This document shows positions 35,215 to 44,004 of a stretch of DNA of 64,000 nucleotides, piece by piece. The translations under genes were made by a program, and so were the position numbers. This DNA is from KBS-96 sp963722585. GTDB taxonomy: Bacteria > Acidobacteriota > Terriglobia > Bryobacterales > Bryobacteraceae. The stretch covers positions 197,779 to 261,778 of the forward strand of contig CAVRNU010000010.1 in assembly GCA_963722585.1 (NCBI GenBank), in the 5' to 3' direction. How positions within the stretch are numbered: position 1 is the first letter of the stretch; every line of letters begins with the position of its first letter. The notes beneath the pieces are model-generated. The model was not told where the DNA came from. It ran no database searches and was given only the letters and a program-made list of their open reading frames with translations.

Positions 35215-35922
35215 CTAACGGGGCTTTATGTGCAGCATCCGGTGGACGGCGAACAAAATATCCGGCCGGAATTCCCGATACAGAGCCCTCCCAAAGTAGC
35301 CCCCGTAGCAAATGCCCGCTGCCTGAAGAGCGTATTGGGGGCTTGTATGCTCCCGATAAAACGCCGCGCCGGCGAAACCTGATCCAAGCGATCCCACGAT
35401 GGGCGCAAGAGCGGGACGGCTACCCTCGTCGCTTCTGGTGACTAAAACGCTCAGAAGGGCGCTTCCCATGCGCTTTTTGAAAATCGTTTGCCCCGACGGG
35501 TGAAAACGCGGATCCTCATGATTGAGATACCCGGCGATTAGCTCACCTGTCTCCCGGGCAGTACGCTTTACATAGTAGACGGCAAATCGATGCGCATAAT
35601 CGTCGACGTCCTGACCCTTGACGTAAGGATCGTTCCGCCATTGGCCTATACCGCTGCTGAATCCCGCTCGCACCGCGGCCCACGGAGAAAGCAGTTCGGA
35701 CCCATGCCAGCAAGCCCTCTGTCGAAGCGTTAGCTGTTTGGCGGCTTCAAGTTGTCCCGAGTCGCAAAGCGAAAGCTTACCCGGCGATGCTGCTGGGAAA
35801 GGGAAAACAGCCTGAGCCGTTACCGTTCCAGCTGCCACGAGCAGTGTGAACAAGAGATGTACGGTGCCATGGCTCACCAGGCGCGCTCGGCCTGCCCACT
35901 CGGGCAATTCTGCGTTCGGCAT
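35215..35922 (-). CDS. Conserved acidobacterial membrane-associated protein of unknown function
   Basis: A 235-residue product from the ATG at 35922. A hydrophobic segment HLLFTLLVAAGTVTAQA near residue 20-38 looks like a signal peptide. The middle has FSSGIGQWRNDPYVKGQDVDDYAHRFAVYYVKRTARETGEL, then NHEDPRFHPSG, then VTRSDEGSRP. I recognise this EDPR...VTR(T/S)D pattern as recurring in hypothetical proteins of Acidobacteriota, but no function is established. Gly-rich helices follow. A longer start at 35976 is possible. It converges on the TolC pair. Confidence 0.7.
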   Translation of the reverse strand: MPNAELPEWAGRARLVSHGTVHLLFTLLVAAGTVTAQAVFPFPAASPGKLSLCDSGQLEAAKQLTLRQRACWHGSELLSPWAAVRAGFSSGIGQWRNDPYVKGQDVDDYAHRFAVYYVKRTARETGELIAGYLNHEDPRFHPSGQTIFKKRMGSALLSVLVTRSDEGSRPALAPIVGSLGSGFAGAAFYREHTSPQYALQAAGICYGGYFGRALYREFRPDILFAVHRMLHIKPR

Positions 35923-36210
35923 CAAGGGTCTCCATACCCCTTGCCTGGCCAAGAGGAACGCGTTCAGCCCGGCCACCCCAAGCTTGCGTCGTATTTTTTA
36001 GGTAGTGCTAGCGTAATCGACTTCCGCTACTTTGTCGAGAAGAATCGGCTTAGGAAAGCGCTCAGCGAATCGAATATCCGCGTTCATCGGCGCACAATCT
36101 GTAGGTGCCATCCTAAACGAAGACCTCTCAGGGGCCAAACAGCCCTTCATCTAGTGCGAAACTAAGGGAGGACTCGAAACTGTCATCCCTGGGGAGGCAT
36201 CTGAACAAGT

Positions 36211-37446
36211 ATGAGAGGCAACCGCAGGCGGTTCGCACCGGGAGGGTACTGGCTTTTGCTCAGTATTCCCCTCGTGGCATCGGCTTTGGCCTTGGCGCAG
36301 TTGCCTGATTCCTCGACCATTCCGCCCATCCAGCCAAGCCAGCTACCGCCCATACAGCCAGGTCAGCCCGCCCAAAAGGCGCCCGGCCAACCCAAAGACC
36401 CGACTACAGACAGCGCGGATGCCCGGCCCGACGCCCCCAATCCGGACTACACAATTCGCACTACTACCCGCACTGTTCTTGTCCCGACAACCGTCAAGGA
36501 CAAAGACACCGGCGACTTCATTAATGGCCTGTCCGTTTCCGACTTTACTGTGTTTGATAACGACCGCCCGCAAAAAATCAACTCTGACTTCAGTTATGAG
36601 CCGCTCTCCGTTGTAGTGGCCGTCGAAGCCAACTCCGACGTTGAGCCGATGATTCCGAAGCTGAGAAAGCTTGGCGTTCTCCTGCACGGGCTGGTGACTG
36701 GCGAAGGGGGCGACATCGCGGTAATCAAGTTCGACCACCGGATCGAGGTATTGCAGGACTGGACTTCCGACCCGGATCGCCTCGACGACTCTCTACAAAA
36801 GCTGCGTGCCGGCTCCTCGACAGCAAGAACAATCGACGCCGTGGTCGAAGCCGACCACATGCTGAAGCGTCACGATCCGCAGAACCGGCGGCGCCGCGTC
36901 ATCCTTCTTTTCAGCCAGGGTTACGACAAAGGCAGCGAATCGAAAAGCGCCGAGACCCTGCGGCAGATGCAGTTCGACAACGTCGTGGTGTATTGCATTG
37001 ACATTTCGCAGATCACGCTACTCGAAAAGAAACCGCCAACCGACGCGCCGCCCGTGATGGGAGGGGCGCCCCCTGAGGCCATGCACTCTCCGACTGGAAA
37101 CACGCAGAGTGCCACCGACGTGCTGCAAAATCACCCCGGCGGAAATGCCTTGAATGTCATTCCACCTGTTTGGCGCTCGATCAAGGACCTCTTCAAGCAG
37201 CCGCCTGATCGGGCATTTGCCGGTCTTACCGGAGGGCGCGTTTACTCGTTTGCAAGGCAGTCCTCTCTCGAACAGGCGATGAGCGATTTGGGGAAAGAGC
37301 TGCACAGCCAGTACCTGCTGTCGTATTCGCCTGATGCCGAGACTCAGAAGGACCCTGGCTTCCATAAGATACGCGTGGAAGTCGATCGGCCGCGCGTGGA
37401 AATTCGCCCCCGCGCCGGTTACTTCTGGGGCGGCGGCGTTCAGTGA
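36211..37446 (+). CDS. VWA-domain protein, VWFA-related acidobacterial type (TIGR03436)
   Basis: A 411-residue secreted protein. A signal peptide ends near ALAQ, followed by a proline/glutamine-rich linker (IQPSQLPPIQPGQPAQ). The VWA-like domain runs from about residue 82 (TIRTTTRTVLVPTTVKD) to the C terminus, with DFTVFDNDRPQKI, VVVAVEANSD where a MIDAS DxSxS would be expected, RRRRVILLFSQGYDKGS, FAGLTGGRVYSFAR and LHSQYLLSYSP. The MIDAS motif is degenerate, so metal-dependent ligand binding is doubtful. This family is highly expanded in Acidobacteriota; role unknown. Its last seven bases overlap the convergent hemD. Confidence 0.88.
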   Translation: MRGNRRRFAPGGYWLLLSIPLVASALALAQLPDSSTIPPIQPSQLPPIQPGQPAQKAPGQPKDPTTDSADARPDAPNPDYTIRTTTRTVLVPTTVKDKDTGDFINGLSVSDFTVFDNDRPQKINSDFSYEPLSVVVAVEANSDVEPMIPKLRKLGVLLHGLVTGEGGDIAVIKFDHRIEVLQDWTSDPDRLDDSLQKLRAGSSTARTIDAVVEADHMLKRHDPQNRRRRVILLFSQGYDKGSESKSAETLRQMQFDNVVVYCIDISQITLLEKKPPTDAPPVMGGAPPEAMHSPTGNTQSATDVLQNHPGGNALNVIPPVWRSIKDLFKQPPDRAFAGLTGGRVYSFARQSSLEQAMSDLGKELHSQYLLSYSPDAETQKDPGFHKIRVEVDRPRVEIRPRAGYFWGGGVQ

Positions 37447-38192
37447 ACGCTTCGTTTGATGGCCTCAACCAACGCAGGAACGGTGTGCTCGTCAGGCTGC
37501 GCGTGCACCAGTAGCCCGTGAGCGAGAACCGAAGCGGAAGTAATCGGGCCAATCGACGCGATTTTCATTCCGCGGAGCCTTTCCACGCCGATCAGCTTCA
37601 CCAGGTTATCCACCGCCGACGAGCTGGTAAACGTCGCCCAGTCCGGCAGCGGCTCGGTTGAGAATACTGTGAGCGCCCGGCTTTCGATTCCCTCCGGCAG
37701 GACGTTACGATAGGCTTCCACAACATCGACCACAGCCCCCTTATCCATCAGCGCCTGGGGAATCACTGGCCGCGCTATTGCTGACGTCGGCAACAAAACC
37801 CGGCGGCCGCGTAGCATTTCCTCCGAAAGGCTTTCCACCAGCGCCTCCGCCACAAACCGCTCGGGGACGACATCCACATGCCAGCCGAGCTCTTCCACCG
37901 CCTGCCGCGTGGCTTCGCCGATAGCGGCGATACGAGCTCTCGGCGGCCAAGAGGTCGAGCCGAGTTCTTGCCTGATCGCCTCAACTGCGTTTGCGCTACT
38001 AAAGATCACCCAGTCGTATTGATTCAACTGAGCAGCCGCCGCCTTCAGGGGCTGCGGGTCCGCCGGAGGAACGATACCGATGACCGGAACCAGAATCACC
38101 TCAGCACCGGACTCGCGGAGCGGCGCAGCCAGTTCTTCCGCTTGATGAACGGCGCGAGTAACGACGATCCGCTGCTGGGCGAGCGGATTCAT
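37440..38192 (-). CDS. hemD: Uroporphyrinogen-III synthase
   Basis: A 250-residue HemD, which closes hydroxymethylbilane to uroporphyrinogen III in haem synthesis. HemD is poorly conserved, but the two-domain pattern is seen: RIVVTRAVHQAEELAAPLRESGAEVILVPVIGI, WVIFSSANAVEAI, RIAAIGEATRQAVEELG and the C-terminal WATFTSSSAVDNLVKL and IASIGPITSASV. It overlaps hemC by four bases and is the last gene of the haem operon. Confidence 0.92.
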   Translation of the reverse strand: MNPLAQQRIVVTRAVHQAEELAAPLRESGAEVILVPVIGIVPPADPQPLKAAAAQLNQYDWVIFSSANAVEAIRQELGSTSWPPRARIAAIGEATRQAVEELGWHVDVVPERFVAEALVESLSEEMLRGRRVLLPTSAIARPVIPQALMDKGAVVDVVEAYRNVLPEGIESRALTVFSTEPLPDWATFTSSSAVDNLVKLIGVERLRGMKIASIGPITSASVLAHGLLVHAQPDEHTVPALVEAIKRSVH

Positions 38193-39106
38193 AATGGAGC
38201 CGAAGCAAGGGCCTCGAGAAGTTTCGACGCACCGCGCGATCGCAGCCTTTCGGCCAGGAGCCGGCCGAGCTCAACCGGCTCAGACGTCGAACCTTGCTCC
38301 TTCTCCCGAATAAGAGTCCTTCCATCGGGCGAAGCTACCACCGCCGTTAGCTGCAGCCGGCTGCCATTCACAGACGCGAAAGCGCCGATCGGCAATTGGC
38401 ATCCGCCACCCAGGGCCGCAAGCACTGCGCGCTCGCACGTGACGGCACGCTCCGACTCGACATGGTTTAACCGGCGGCAGATGTCGCGTTCGGCGCCTGA
38501 TTCGCGCGTCTGAATGGCGAGCGCGCCCTGCCCCGGGGCGCAACACATTTCATCCGCCGAGAAGACTTGGGTAATCGCCGCCTCGAGCCCAAGACGGCGG
38601 AGACCGGCGGCAGCGAGAACAATCGCGTCATACTCGCCTTCCTTCAGCTTCCGGAGGCGCGTGTCTACATTGCCGCGAATCGGCGCGATCTTGATGTCGC
38701 CGCGGAGGTTCAGGAGCTGAGCGCTTCGCCGCGGCGAGCTCGTGCCCACTTGCGCGGCACGAGGCAAAGAATCCAGGGTATATCCGGCAAGCGCATCTCG
38801 CGCGTCTTCGCGTTCCGGGATTGCCGCAACTGCAAGCCCCGCCGGAGTCTCCGTTGGAAGATCCTTTAAGCTGTGGACCGCGACATCAATCGAGCCCGAG
38901 AGCAAGGCATCCTCAATCTCTTTCGTGAACAGACCCTTCCCGCCGGGTTTCGAACGCGAGCCGGAAGCCATACGATCTCCTGCCGTCTTGATGATTTCAA
39001 TGCGTGTTTCAATCTTCAGCTCGCGAAGCCGGCCGGCCACATAGTTGGCTTGCCACAGCGCGAGGGCGGACCCTCGGGAACCAATCACCAGTACCCTACT
39101 TCCCAA
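38189..39106 (-). CDS. hemC: Hydroxymethylbilane synthase (porphobilinogen deaminase)
   Basis: A 305-residue HemC joining four porphobilinogens. Landmarks are IGSRGSALALWQA at the N terminus, DVAVHSLKDLPTE near residue 78, GTSSPRRSAQL near 120, RGNVDTRL near 142 and the dipyrromethane-cofactor cysteine in LGGGCQLPIG near 235. The start is TTG at 39106 with AGGAG eight bases upstream; it lies 11 bases inside hemA. Confidence 0.95.
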   Translation of the reverse strand: MGSRVLVIGSRGSALALWQANYVAGRLRELKIETRIEIIKTAGDRMASGSRSKPGGKGLFTKEIEDALLSGSIDVAVHSLKDLPTETPAGLAVAAIPEREDARDALAGYTLDSLPRAAQVGTSSPRRSAQLLNLRGDIKIAPIRGNVDTRLRKLKEGEYDAIVLAAAGLRRLGLEAAITQVFSADEMCCAPGQGALAIQTRESGAERDICRRLNHVESERAVTCERAVLAALGGGCQLPIGAFASVNGSRLQLTAVVASPDGRTLIREKEQGSTSEPVELGRLLAERLRSRGASKLLEALASAPL

Positions 39107-40385
39107 CTTCGCGCTCTCCTAACCGGAACATTCGGCGTATGAAGCTGATTGCTTCACTTGCTTGTTCACCCTCTTTCTCGGCCGCCTCGCGTCTCATCTC
39201 TGAAATGGGCCCATGCGCGATTTTGTTGATGATGGTCCGGGTTAAAGCTTCTACGGCCTCTTCCTGCTCAGGCGTCAGTGGGCCCAGGCGGTAGCGATAG
39301 CGGGCCAGCGCATCCCGCCGGACCGATTCAAGCTGCTCCTGCAGGCTCACGATGGTAGGCGCAATATCGCGCGTCCGTAACCGTGCCAGGAGGCGATCCA
39401 CTTCCTGCGACACGATCTTCTCCGCCTGCCCGGCGATTTCTCCCCGCCCTTTCAGATTCTGGTCGACAAGCCGCTGCAGGTCGTCGATGTCATAGAGAAA
39501 GGCGTGTTCCAGCTCGTTCACGTCTGGCTCAATGTTTCTGGGCACCGCAATGTCGATCAGAAACATCGGCTGATTTCGCCGCGCCTCGATAGCCGCCCGT
39601 ACGTTTGCCCGCGTGAGTATGTAATGGGGCGCAGCGGAAGACGTAATCACAATATCCACGTCCGGGAGGTGCTGGAAAATCGATGTGTAGGGCACAACCG
39701 CGGCTTCAAACAGTTTTGCCAGTTCGTCCGCGCGCGTTTCCGTCCGATTCGCAATCAGAATGTCACGCGCTCCCGCTCTTTGAAGATGCCGTGCGGCCGC
39801 CTCCGACATCTTTCCGGCTCCAATGATCATTACCCGGCGGCGCTCGAGCGATCCGAAGATCTCACGTGCAAGCTCGACAGCCGCATAGCCCACCGACACT
39901 GCGCTCTGCCCGATCTCGGTTTCCGTCCGAACCCGCTTGGCTACGCTGAACGCTTTGGTTAACACAGCATCCAAATAGCTACCGATCGCCCCCGCTTCTC
40001 TTGCCTGCGAATAGGCTTGCTTTAACTGTCCGAGGATTTGCGGCTCGCCGACGATCATCGAATCCAGACTTGCCGCCACACGAAACAGATGCTTGATGGC
40101 TTGGGCATCTTCGAGTACATATAAATGAGGCTGTATCGCGGCAGCCGTCATCTGATGAGTCGAAGAGAGAAAATTACAGAGGATTGGCGTGGCGTCCACA
40201 CTGTCTTCCAGAGTGGCGGTGATTTCGACGCGATTGCAGGTGGACAGTATCAGTCCCTCCCGAAGTCCGGGCTGCTCCTGCAGTTGATGAAGCGCTTCTG
40301 CCAAATCCTCGGTTCGGAACGCGATCCGCTCCCGCACCTCGATGGGCGCCGTCCGATGATTGATACCGGCGAGCGCAAGCTTCAT
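39096..40385 (-). CDS. hemA: Glutamyl-tRNA reductase
   Basis: A 429-residue HemA, first enzyme of C5-pathway haem synthesis, reducing Glu-tRNA to glutamate-1-semialdehyde. Start ATG at 40385 gives the standard N terminus MKLALAGINHRTAPIEVRE; the same frame is open to 40529 inside the upstream gene and is not used. The nucleophilic cysteine is in LSTCNRVE near residue 50, then VGEPQILGQLKQAY, the NADPH motif IGAGKMSEAA, and FLIDIAVPRNIEP. It overlaps the upstream hemX-like gene by four bases. No hemL or hemB is in the window. Confidence 0.96.
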   Translation of the reverse strand: MKLALAGINHRTAPIEVRERIAFRTEDLAEALHQLQEQPGLREGLILSTCNRVEITATLEDSVDATPILCNFLSSTHQMTAAAIQPHLYVLEDAQAIKHLFRVAASLDSMIVGEPQILGQLKQAYSQAREAGAIGSYLDAVLTKAFSVAKRVRTETEIGQSAVSVGYAAVELAREIFGSLERRRVMIIGAGKMSEAAARHLQRAGARDILIANRTETRADELAKLFEAAVVPYTSIFQHLPDVDIVITSSAAPHYILTRANVRAAIEARRNQPMFLIDIAVPRNIEPDVNELEHAFLYDIDDLQRLVDQNLKGRGEIAGQAEKIVSQEVDRLLARLRTRDIAPTIVSLQEQLESVRRDALARYRYRLGPLTPEQEEAVEALTRTIINKIAHGPISEMRREAAEKEGEQASEAISFIRRMFRLGEREVGK

Positions 40386-41191
40386 TGGGTTGGCACGCTC
40401 CGAAACCCAAAATGAATGCCCCATGTCACAATCGCGCAGCCCAGCACTCCGACCGCGAGCCACGCCAATCGCCTGCCTCTCCACCCTGCCGAGATGCGCA
40501 AGAAAATCATTGCCAGATAGAAGGCCCACGTGAACAGGAAGAAATCGATTTTAGGATCGAGGACCCACTGGGCGCCCCGATCGATGAACGCCCAAACGAT
40601 GCCCGCTGCCGTTCCAATGGTTATGAATAGGAACCCGAGATTGAGAGATTGCGTGATCAGCCGGTCCAGCGTGGCGAGCGGCGGCAACCGGTTCTTGGAC
40701 GGCGCAATCTCTTTGCGCTTCAACTGGCGCTCCTGGACGAGATAAAACATGGCGCCGACAGAAGCCAAGACCAACGCCGCATATCCAATCAGCACGGTGG
40801 TAACGTGCACAACCAGCCAGGCGTTCCGGAGCTGTGGATTTGTCCAGGGCGCTATAGGAAACTCCGTCGCCCCGATCAACGTCATGAAAAATACAAGGGG
40901 GAACAAACAGACGGCAAAAACGGAGATTCGGTAATAGCCGTAGGCGATCAGAAACAAAACAGCAATCAAGAATGCGCAAAATGAGGTAGTCTCGTAGAAG
41001 TTGCTCAGAGGGAAGTGGCCAAGTTCGGCCCGCAATTCCACGATCGAAACCAGGTGAAAGATAGCCCCGGCGCCAAAGGCGATTAAGGCAGGCGCAAACA
41101 GGCGTGTACCCCGCTTAAAGATGACCAGCAGGGCGTAAACCAGCCCACACGAGTAAAGGGCCGCTGCAGCGCGCAGCCAGAAAACGCTCAT
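40382..41191 (-). CDS. CcsA/HemX-like cytochrome c assembly membrane protein
   Basis: About 269 residues from the ATG at 41191. Eight hydrophobic helices are visible, for example ALYSCGLVYALLVIF, FLIAVLFLIAYGYYRI and LVVHVTTVLIGYAALVLASVGAMFYLVQ, ending with LAVGVLGCAIVTWGIHF. The haem-handling WWD-like part is reduced to WAFIDRGAQWVLDPK, and conserved histidines are in LVVHVTT and WGIHFGF. Placed first in an operon with hemA, as in the hemAXCD operon of Bacillus, it may be the HemX-like protein that affects HemA levels, or a CcsA-type haem lyase. Longer starts exist but are not favoured. Confidence 0.85.
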   Translation of the reverse strand: MSVFWLRAAAALYSCGLVYALLVIFKRGTRLFAPALIAFGAGAIFHLVSIVELRAELGHFPLSNFYETTSFCAFLIAVLFLIAYGYYRISVFAVCLFPLVFFMTLIGATEFPIAPWTNPQLRNAWLVVHVTTVLIGYAALVLASVGAMFYLVQERQLKRKEIAPSKNRLPPLATLDRLITQSLNLGFLFITIGTAAGIVWAFIDRGAQWVLDPKIDFFLFTWAFYLAMIFLRISAGWRGRRLAWLAVGVLGCAIVTWGIHFGFRSVPTQ

Positions 41192-41358
41192 GGTTCTTCT
41201 AGGGAGTGCCCTGTACCAGTATAGAAGCCGCTGGGGTGTGCCAGGATGCATCCTCCTCTCCTCACGAGTATCTAGGAATTAGCTGAATAAATTCACCATA
41301 GGGGTGAGATTTGGTGGTGGTAAACGGCCACCAGTAAGAGAAAGGTAAACGGATTTTC

Positions 41359-42087
41359 ATGGCGGGGTTCCTTACAGGCAAAAAGGCCATCGTCACCGGA
41401 GGAACAAAGGGCATCGGACTCGAAGTAGCGCGCGCGCTTCTGGCCGAAGGAGCCGCCGTTGTGGTGTGCGGGCGCGACGTCGCGGCGCTCGACACGGCGG
41501 TAGGAGTTCTCCATGAGGCCCTTCCCGGCAGTAAAGTCTCCGGCCACGCCGCCGATGTGAGTAACAGTGCGGCGGTAAGCAGCTTGTTTGAACTCGCCGA
41601 TCGTGACCTGGGAGGCCTGGATATTCTCGTGAACAACGCTGGCAGTGGAGTGTTTCGCGCAGCTTCGGAATTAAGCGTGGAAGAGTGGGATCGGACCATT
41701 GGCACCAATCTCTCGGGCGCTTTTTACTGCAGCCGTGAAGCCCTCGCCCGCTTCAAAGAAGGGGATGGCGGATGGATCGTCAACATCAGCAGTCTCGCTG
41801 GCAAGAATCCGTTTGCGGGCGGGGCCGCCTACAACGCGTCGAAATTTGGACTGAATGGCATGAGTGAAGCGATTATGCTCGATCACCGGCATGAAGACGT
41901 GAAAGTCAGCTACATCATGCCGGGCAGCGTGAATACGAAATTTAACGGGCATTCCCCGTCCAGCGCCTCCGATTGGAAGATAGCGCCGGAGGACATCGCG
42001 GAGATCGTGATCGACATTCTCCGAAAGCCAGGACGAACGCTCGTCAGCCGTGTCGAAGTGAGACCCGCGAAACCGCCGCGGAAGTAG
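41359..42087 (+). CDS. Short-chain dehydrogenase, FabG-like
   Basis: A 242-residue SDR with ATG start. Cofactor motif VTGGTKGIGLEVA at residues 11-23, NNAGSGVF near 90, the catalytic serine in NISSLAGKN near 140 and YNASKFGL near 155-160. It resembles 3-oxoacyl-ACP reductases and related alcohol dehydrogenases. It ends in PPRK. A second SDR lies at 30366-31223, with little closer relation. Substrate is not known. Confidence 0.9.
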   Translation: MAGFLTGKKAIVTGGTKGIGLEVARALLAEGAAVVVCGRDVAALDTAVGVLHEALPGSKVSGHAADVSNSAAVSSLFELADRDLGGLDILVNNAGSGVFRAASELSVEEWDRTIGTNLSGAFYCSREALARFKEGDGGWIVNISSLAGKNPFAGGAAYNASKFGLNGMSEAIMLDHRHEDVKVSYIMPGSVNTKFNGHSPSSASDWKIAPEDIAEIVIDILRKPGRTLVSRVEVRPAKPPRK

Positions 42088-42232
42088 TCAGAAAAAACAG
42101 AAAGACTGAGATTCATTCATGAAGCGGGGCGCGTTAACGATGAGGCAAGTAGCAAGGAAAGAGTCAGGGACCAATATGGCACCTGGCTTGCTCCAGAAAC
42201 AGATAGCAGGTGGCAGAAAGGAGGAGACGACG

Positions 42233-43411
42233 ATGAGCCGACTCCATCAACCGCTTGATCCGACCAAGACCGGACGAGAAGCAGAATCTTTGGACCGGAC
42301 GCTCCGCAGGATGGTAGTGGGGCAGGATGAAGCGATAGACCAAATTGTCAATATGTACCAGATGTACCTGACAGGTATGACTGCTCCAGGTCGTCCGATC
42401 GCGAATTTCCTGTTCCTAGGGCCAACGGGATCGGGCAAGACGCGGACGGTGGAAGCGCTGGCAGAGTCTCTGGTACACAATCCCAGGGCAGTCATTAAAA
42501 TCGACTGTGCCGAGTTCCAGCACAGCCACGAAATCGCGAAGCTGATCGGGTCGCCTCCGGGCTACCTCGGCCATCGCGAGACTCATCCTTTGCTAAGCCA
42601 GGAGGTACTAAACCAGTACCATACCGACACGGTGAAGGTGAGCTTCGTTCTGTTCGACGAGATCGAGAAGGCCAGCGATGCACTCTGGAATCTCCTTCTT
42701 GGAATTCTGGATAAGGCCGTTCTCACGCTCGGCGACAATCGCAAGGTTGATTTCTCGCATTGCATGATCTTCATGACCAGCAATCTGGGCGCGAACGAGA
42801 TGGCATCGCTCACTACTCCGAAACTGGGCTTTCAACGGCTGCAGAGTCTCGGGGCTGATAAAAACCTTCAGCCCGACGTGAAGCTCAACGAGAAGATGGC
42901 GAAAACGGGAGTCGAAGCCGCGCGCCGTAAGTTCACACCGGAATTTATGAACCGCATCGACAAAGTCGTTGTCTTCAAGCCTCTCGGAAGGACGGAACTG
43001 CGTCGAGTTCTCGACATCGAGCTCGGCCAGGTTCAACAGAGAGTTCTTCATTCAGCAGCGGACAAGTCGTTCGTATTCACAGTGACGGCTACGGGAAAAG
43101 ACTTCCTGCTGGGCGAAGGAACCGATCTGAAATACGGCGCGCGCCACCTGAAACGCGCCATTGAACGCCTGCTCGTTCAACCGCTCTCGAATCTGATCGC
43201 GACCGACCAGGTGATTTCCGGCGACTGGATTCAGATCGACTTCGATGGCGACAACACACGGCTCGCCTTTACCAAGGAAGCCGAAGGGCTCGAAGTCGCC
43301 GCCATGGCAAGCATGCTCGAGAACACTGCCGAAATGCCGCCCATGGCCGCCGCCGCTACCGTACCCCAGGAACAGCACAAAACTCAGTTGGCCAAGTCGT
43401 CCAAGAAGTAA
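42233..43411 (+). CDS. Single-ring Clp/Hsp100-type AAA ATPase (D2-like)
   Basis: A 392-residue ATPase matching only the second ATPase module (D2 plus ClpB C-terminal domain) of ClpA/ClpB. The ATG at 42233 is preceded by AGGAGG and gives MSRLHQPLDPTKTG. Landmarks are VVGQDEAIDQIV near residue 30, Walker A GPTGSGKTRTVE near 62, pore loop GSPPGYLGH with the substrate-gripping tyrosine, Walker B VLFDEIEKA, sensor FMTSNLGANEM, arginine finger region FTPEFMNRIDKVV, and LKYGARHLKRAIERLL. The N domain, D1 ring, middle domain and ClpP-binding loop are absent. The C-terminal 50 residues are Ala/Met/Gln-rich. Role in protein remodelling is inferred. A terminator follows. Confidence 0.85.
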   Translation: MSRLHQPLDPTKTGREAESLDRTLRRMVVGQDEAIDQIVNMYQMYLTGMTAPGRPIANFLFLGPTGSGKTRTVEALAESLVHNPRAVIKIDCAEFQHSHEIAKLIGSPPGYLGHRETHPLLSQEVLNQYHTDTVKVSFVLFDEIEKASDALWNLLLGILDKAVLTLGDNRKVDFSHCMIFMTSNLGANEMASLTTPKLGFQRLQSLGADKNLQPDVKLNEKMAKTGVEAARRKFTPEFMNRIDKVVVFKPLGRTELRRVLDIELGQVQQRVLHSAADKSFVFTVTATGKDFLLGEGTDLKYGARHLKRAIERLLVQPLSNLIATDQVISGDWIQIDFDGDNTRLAFTKEAEGLEVAAMASMLENTAEMPPMAAAATVPQEQHKTQLAKSSKK

Positions 43412-43437
43412 CTGCCTCCTTCCTCCACCACCTGCTA

Positions 43438-43466
43438 GGGCGGCGCCAAAGGCGCCGCCCTTTTTT
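43438..43466 (+). terminator. Rho-independent terminator after Clp-type ATPase gene
   Basis: Perfect 10-bp stem GGGCGGCGCC / GGCGCCGCCC with an AAA loop, followed by six T residues. It is 26 bases after the ATPase stop and ends seven bases before the RAYT start codon, so the RAYT gene has no separate leader and must be expressed by read-through or from a promoter inside the hairpin region. Confidence 0.95.
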
Positions 43467-43472
43467 ATGTGA

Positions 43473-43979
43473 ATGATACGCAAATCGCTACGAATGCGAG
43501 GTTACGGGTACTCCTGGCCGGGTGCATACTTTGTTACCATTTGCTCCCGAAATCGCGAAGCAGTGTTCGGAACGCTGACAGATTCTGAAATGGAGAAATC
43601 TCCGCTCGGCGAGATGGTCTGGCGCCGGTGGACGGATATACCGAACCATCACCCGGGCGCTTCCCTGGACGCGGCCGTGTTGATGCCCGATCACCTTCAC
43701 GCCATCGTCCTCCTAGAGGGTGAATTGATAGCGCCGTGGAGCGTCAAGCGAGATCCGGATGCAGAGCGACACCGTTCGCCAGACATTTCGACAGTCATCG
43801 GGTCATTTAAGTCGGCTTGCAGTAAAGAGGCCGGGCGGACGCTGTGGCAGCGCGGATACTATGATCGCATCATCCGATCCGAAGCCGAATTGATTCAAAT
43901 CCGCAAATACATAGAGGAGAATGAGGTTTTGTGGCGGGCGAGGCAGGCCTCGCCCCTACAAGTGCCCCGTAATCTGTAG
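43473..43979 (+). CDS. REP-associated tyrosine transposase (RAYT), Y1 family
   Basis: A 168-residue single-copy transposase of the IS200/IS605 relatives that act on REP sequences. N-terminal landmark RGYGYSWPGAYFVTICSRNR, the HUH motif in MPDHLHAIV near residue 70, and the catalytic-tyrosine helix region LWQRGYYDRIIRSEAEL near 127, followed by IRKYIEENEVLW. The last 15 residues are encoded by the REPIN-like repeat at 43936-43998, so the repeat forms the 3' end of its own transposase gene. It starts just after a terminator with no visible ribosome-binding site. Confidence 0.88.
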   Translation: MIRKSLRMRGYGYSWPGAYFVTICSRNREAVFGTLTDSEMEKSPLGEMVWRRWTDIPNHHPGASLDAAVLMPDHLHAIVLLEGELIAPWSVKRDPDAERHRSPDISTVIGSFKSACSKEAGRTLWQRGYYDRIIRSEAELIQIRKYIEENEVLWRARQASPLQVPRNL

Positions 43980-43998
43980 TGGCCGGGCCTGCCCGGCC
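43936..43998. repeat. REPIN-like repeat, copy 2, at the RAYT gene end
   Basis: Palindrome GGGCGAGGC-AG-GCCTCGCCC (43936-43955) followed by CTACA; 14 bases later TGTAG and GGCCGGGC-CT-GCCCGGCC (43981-43998). The same ordering of two facing palindromes is at 23943-24007, with the first palindrome and its CTACA tail identical over at least 20 bases. It covers the end of the RAYT coding region and the gap to the convergent glycosyltransferase gene. Confidence 0.8.
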
Positions 43999-44004
43999 AT
44001 TGCC

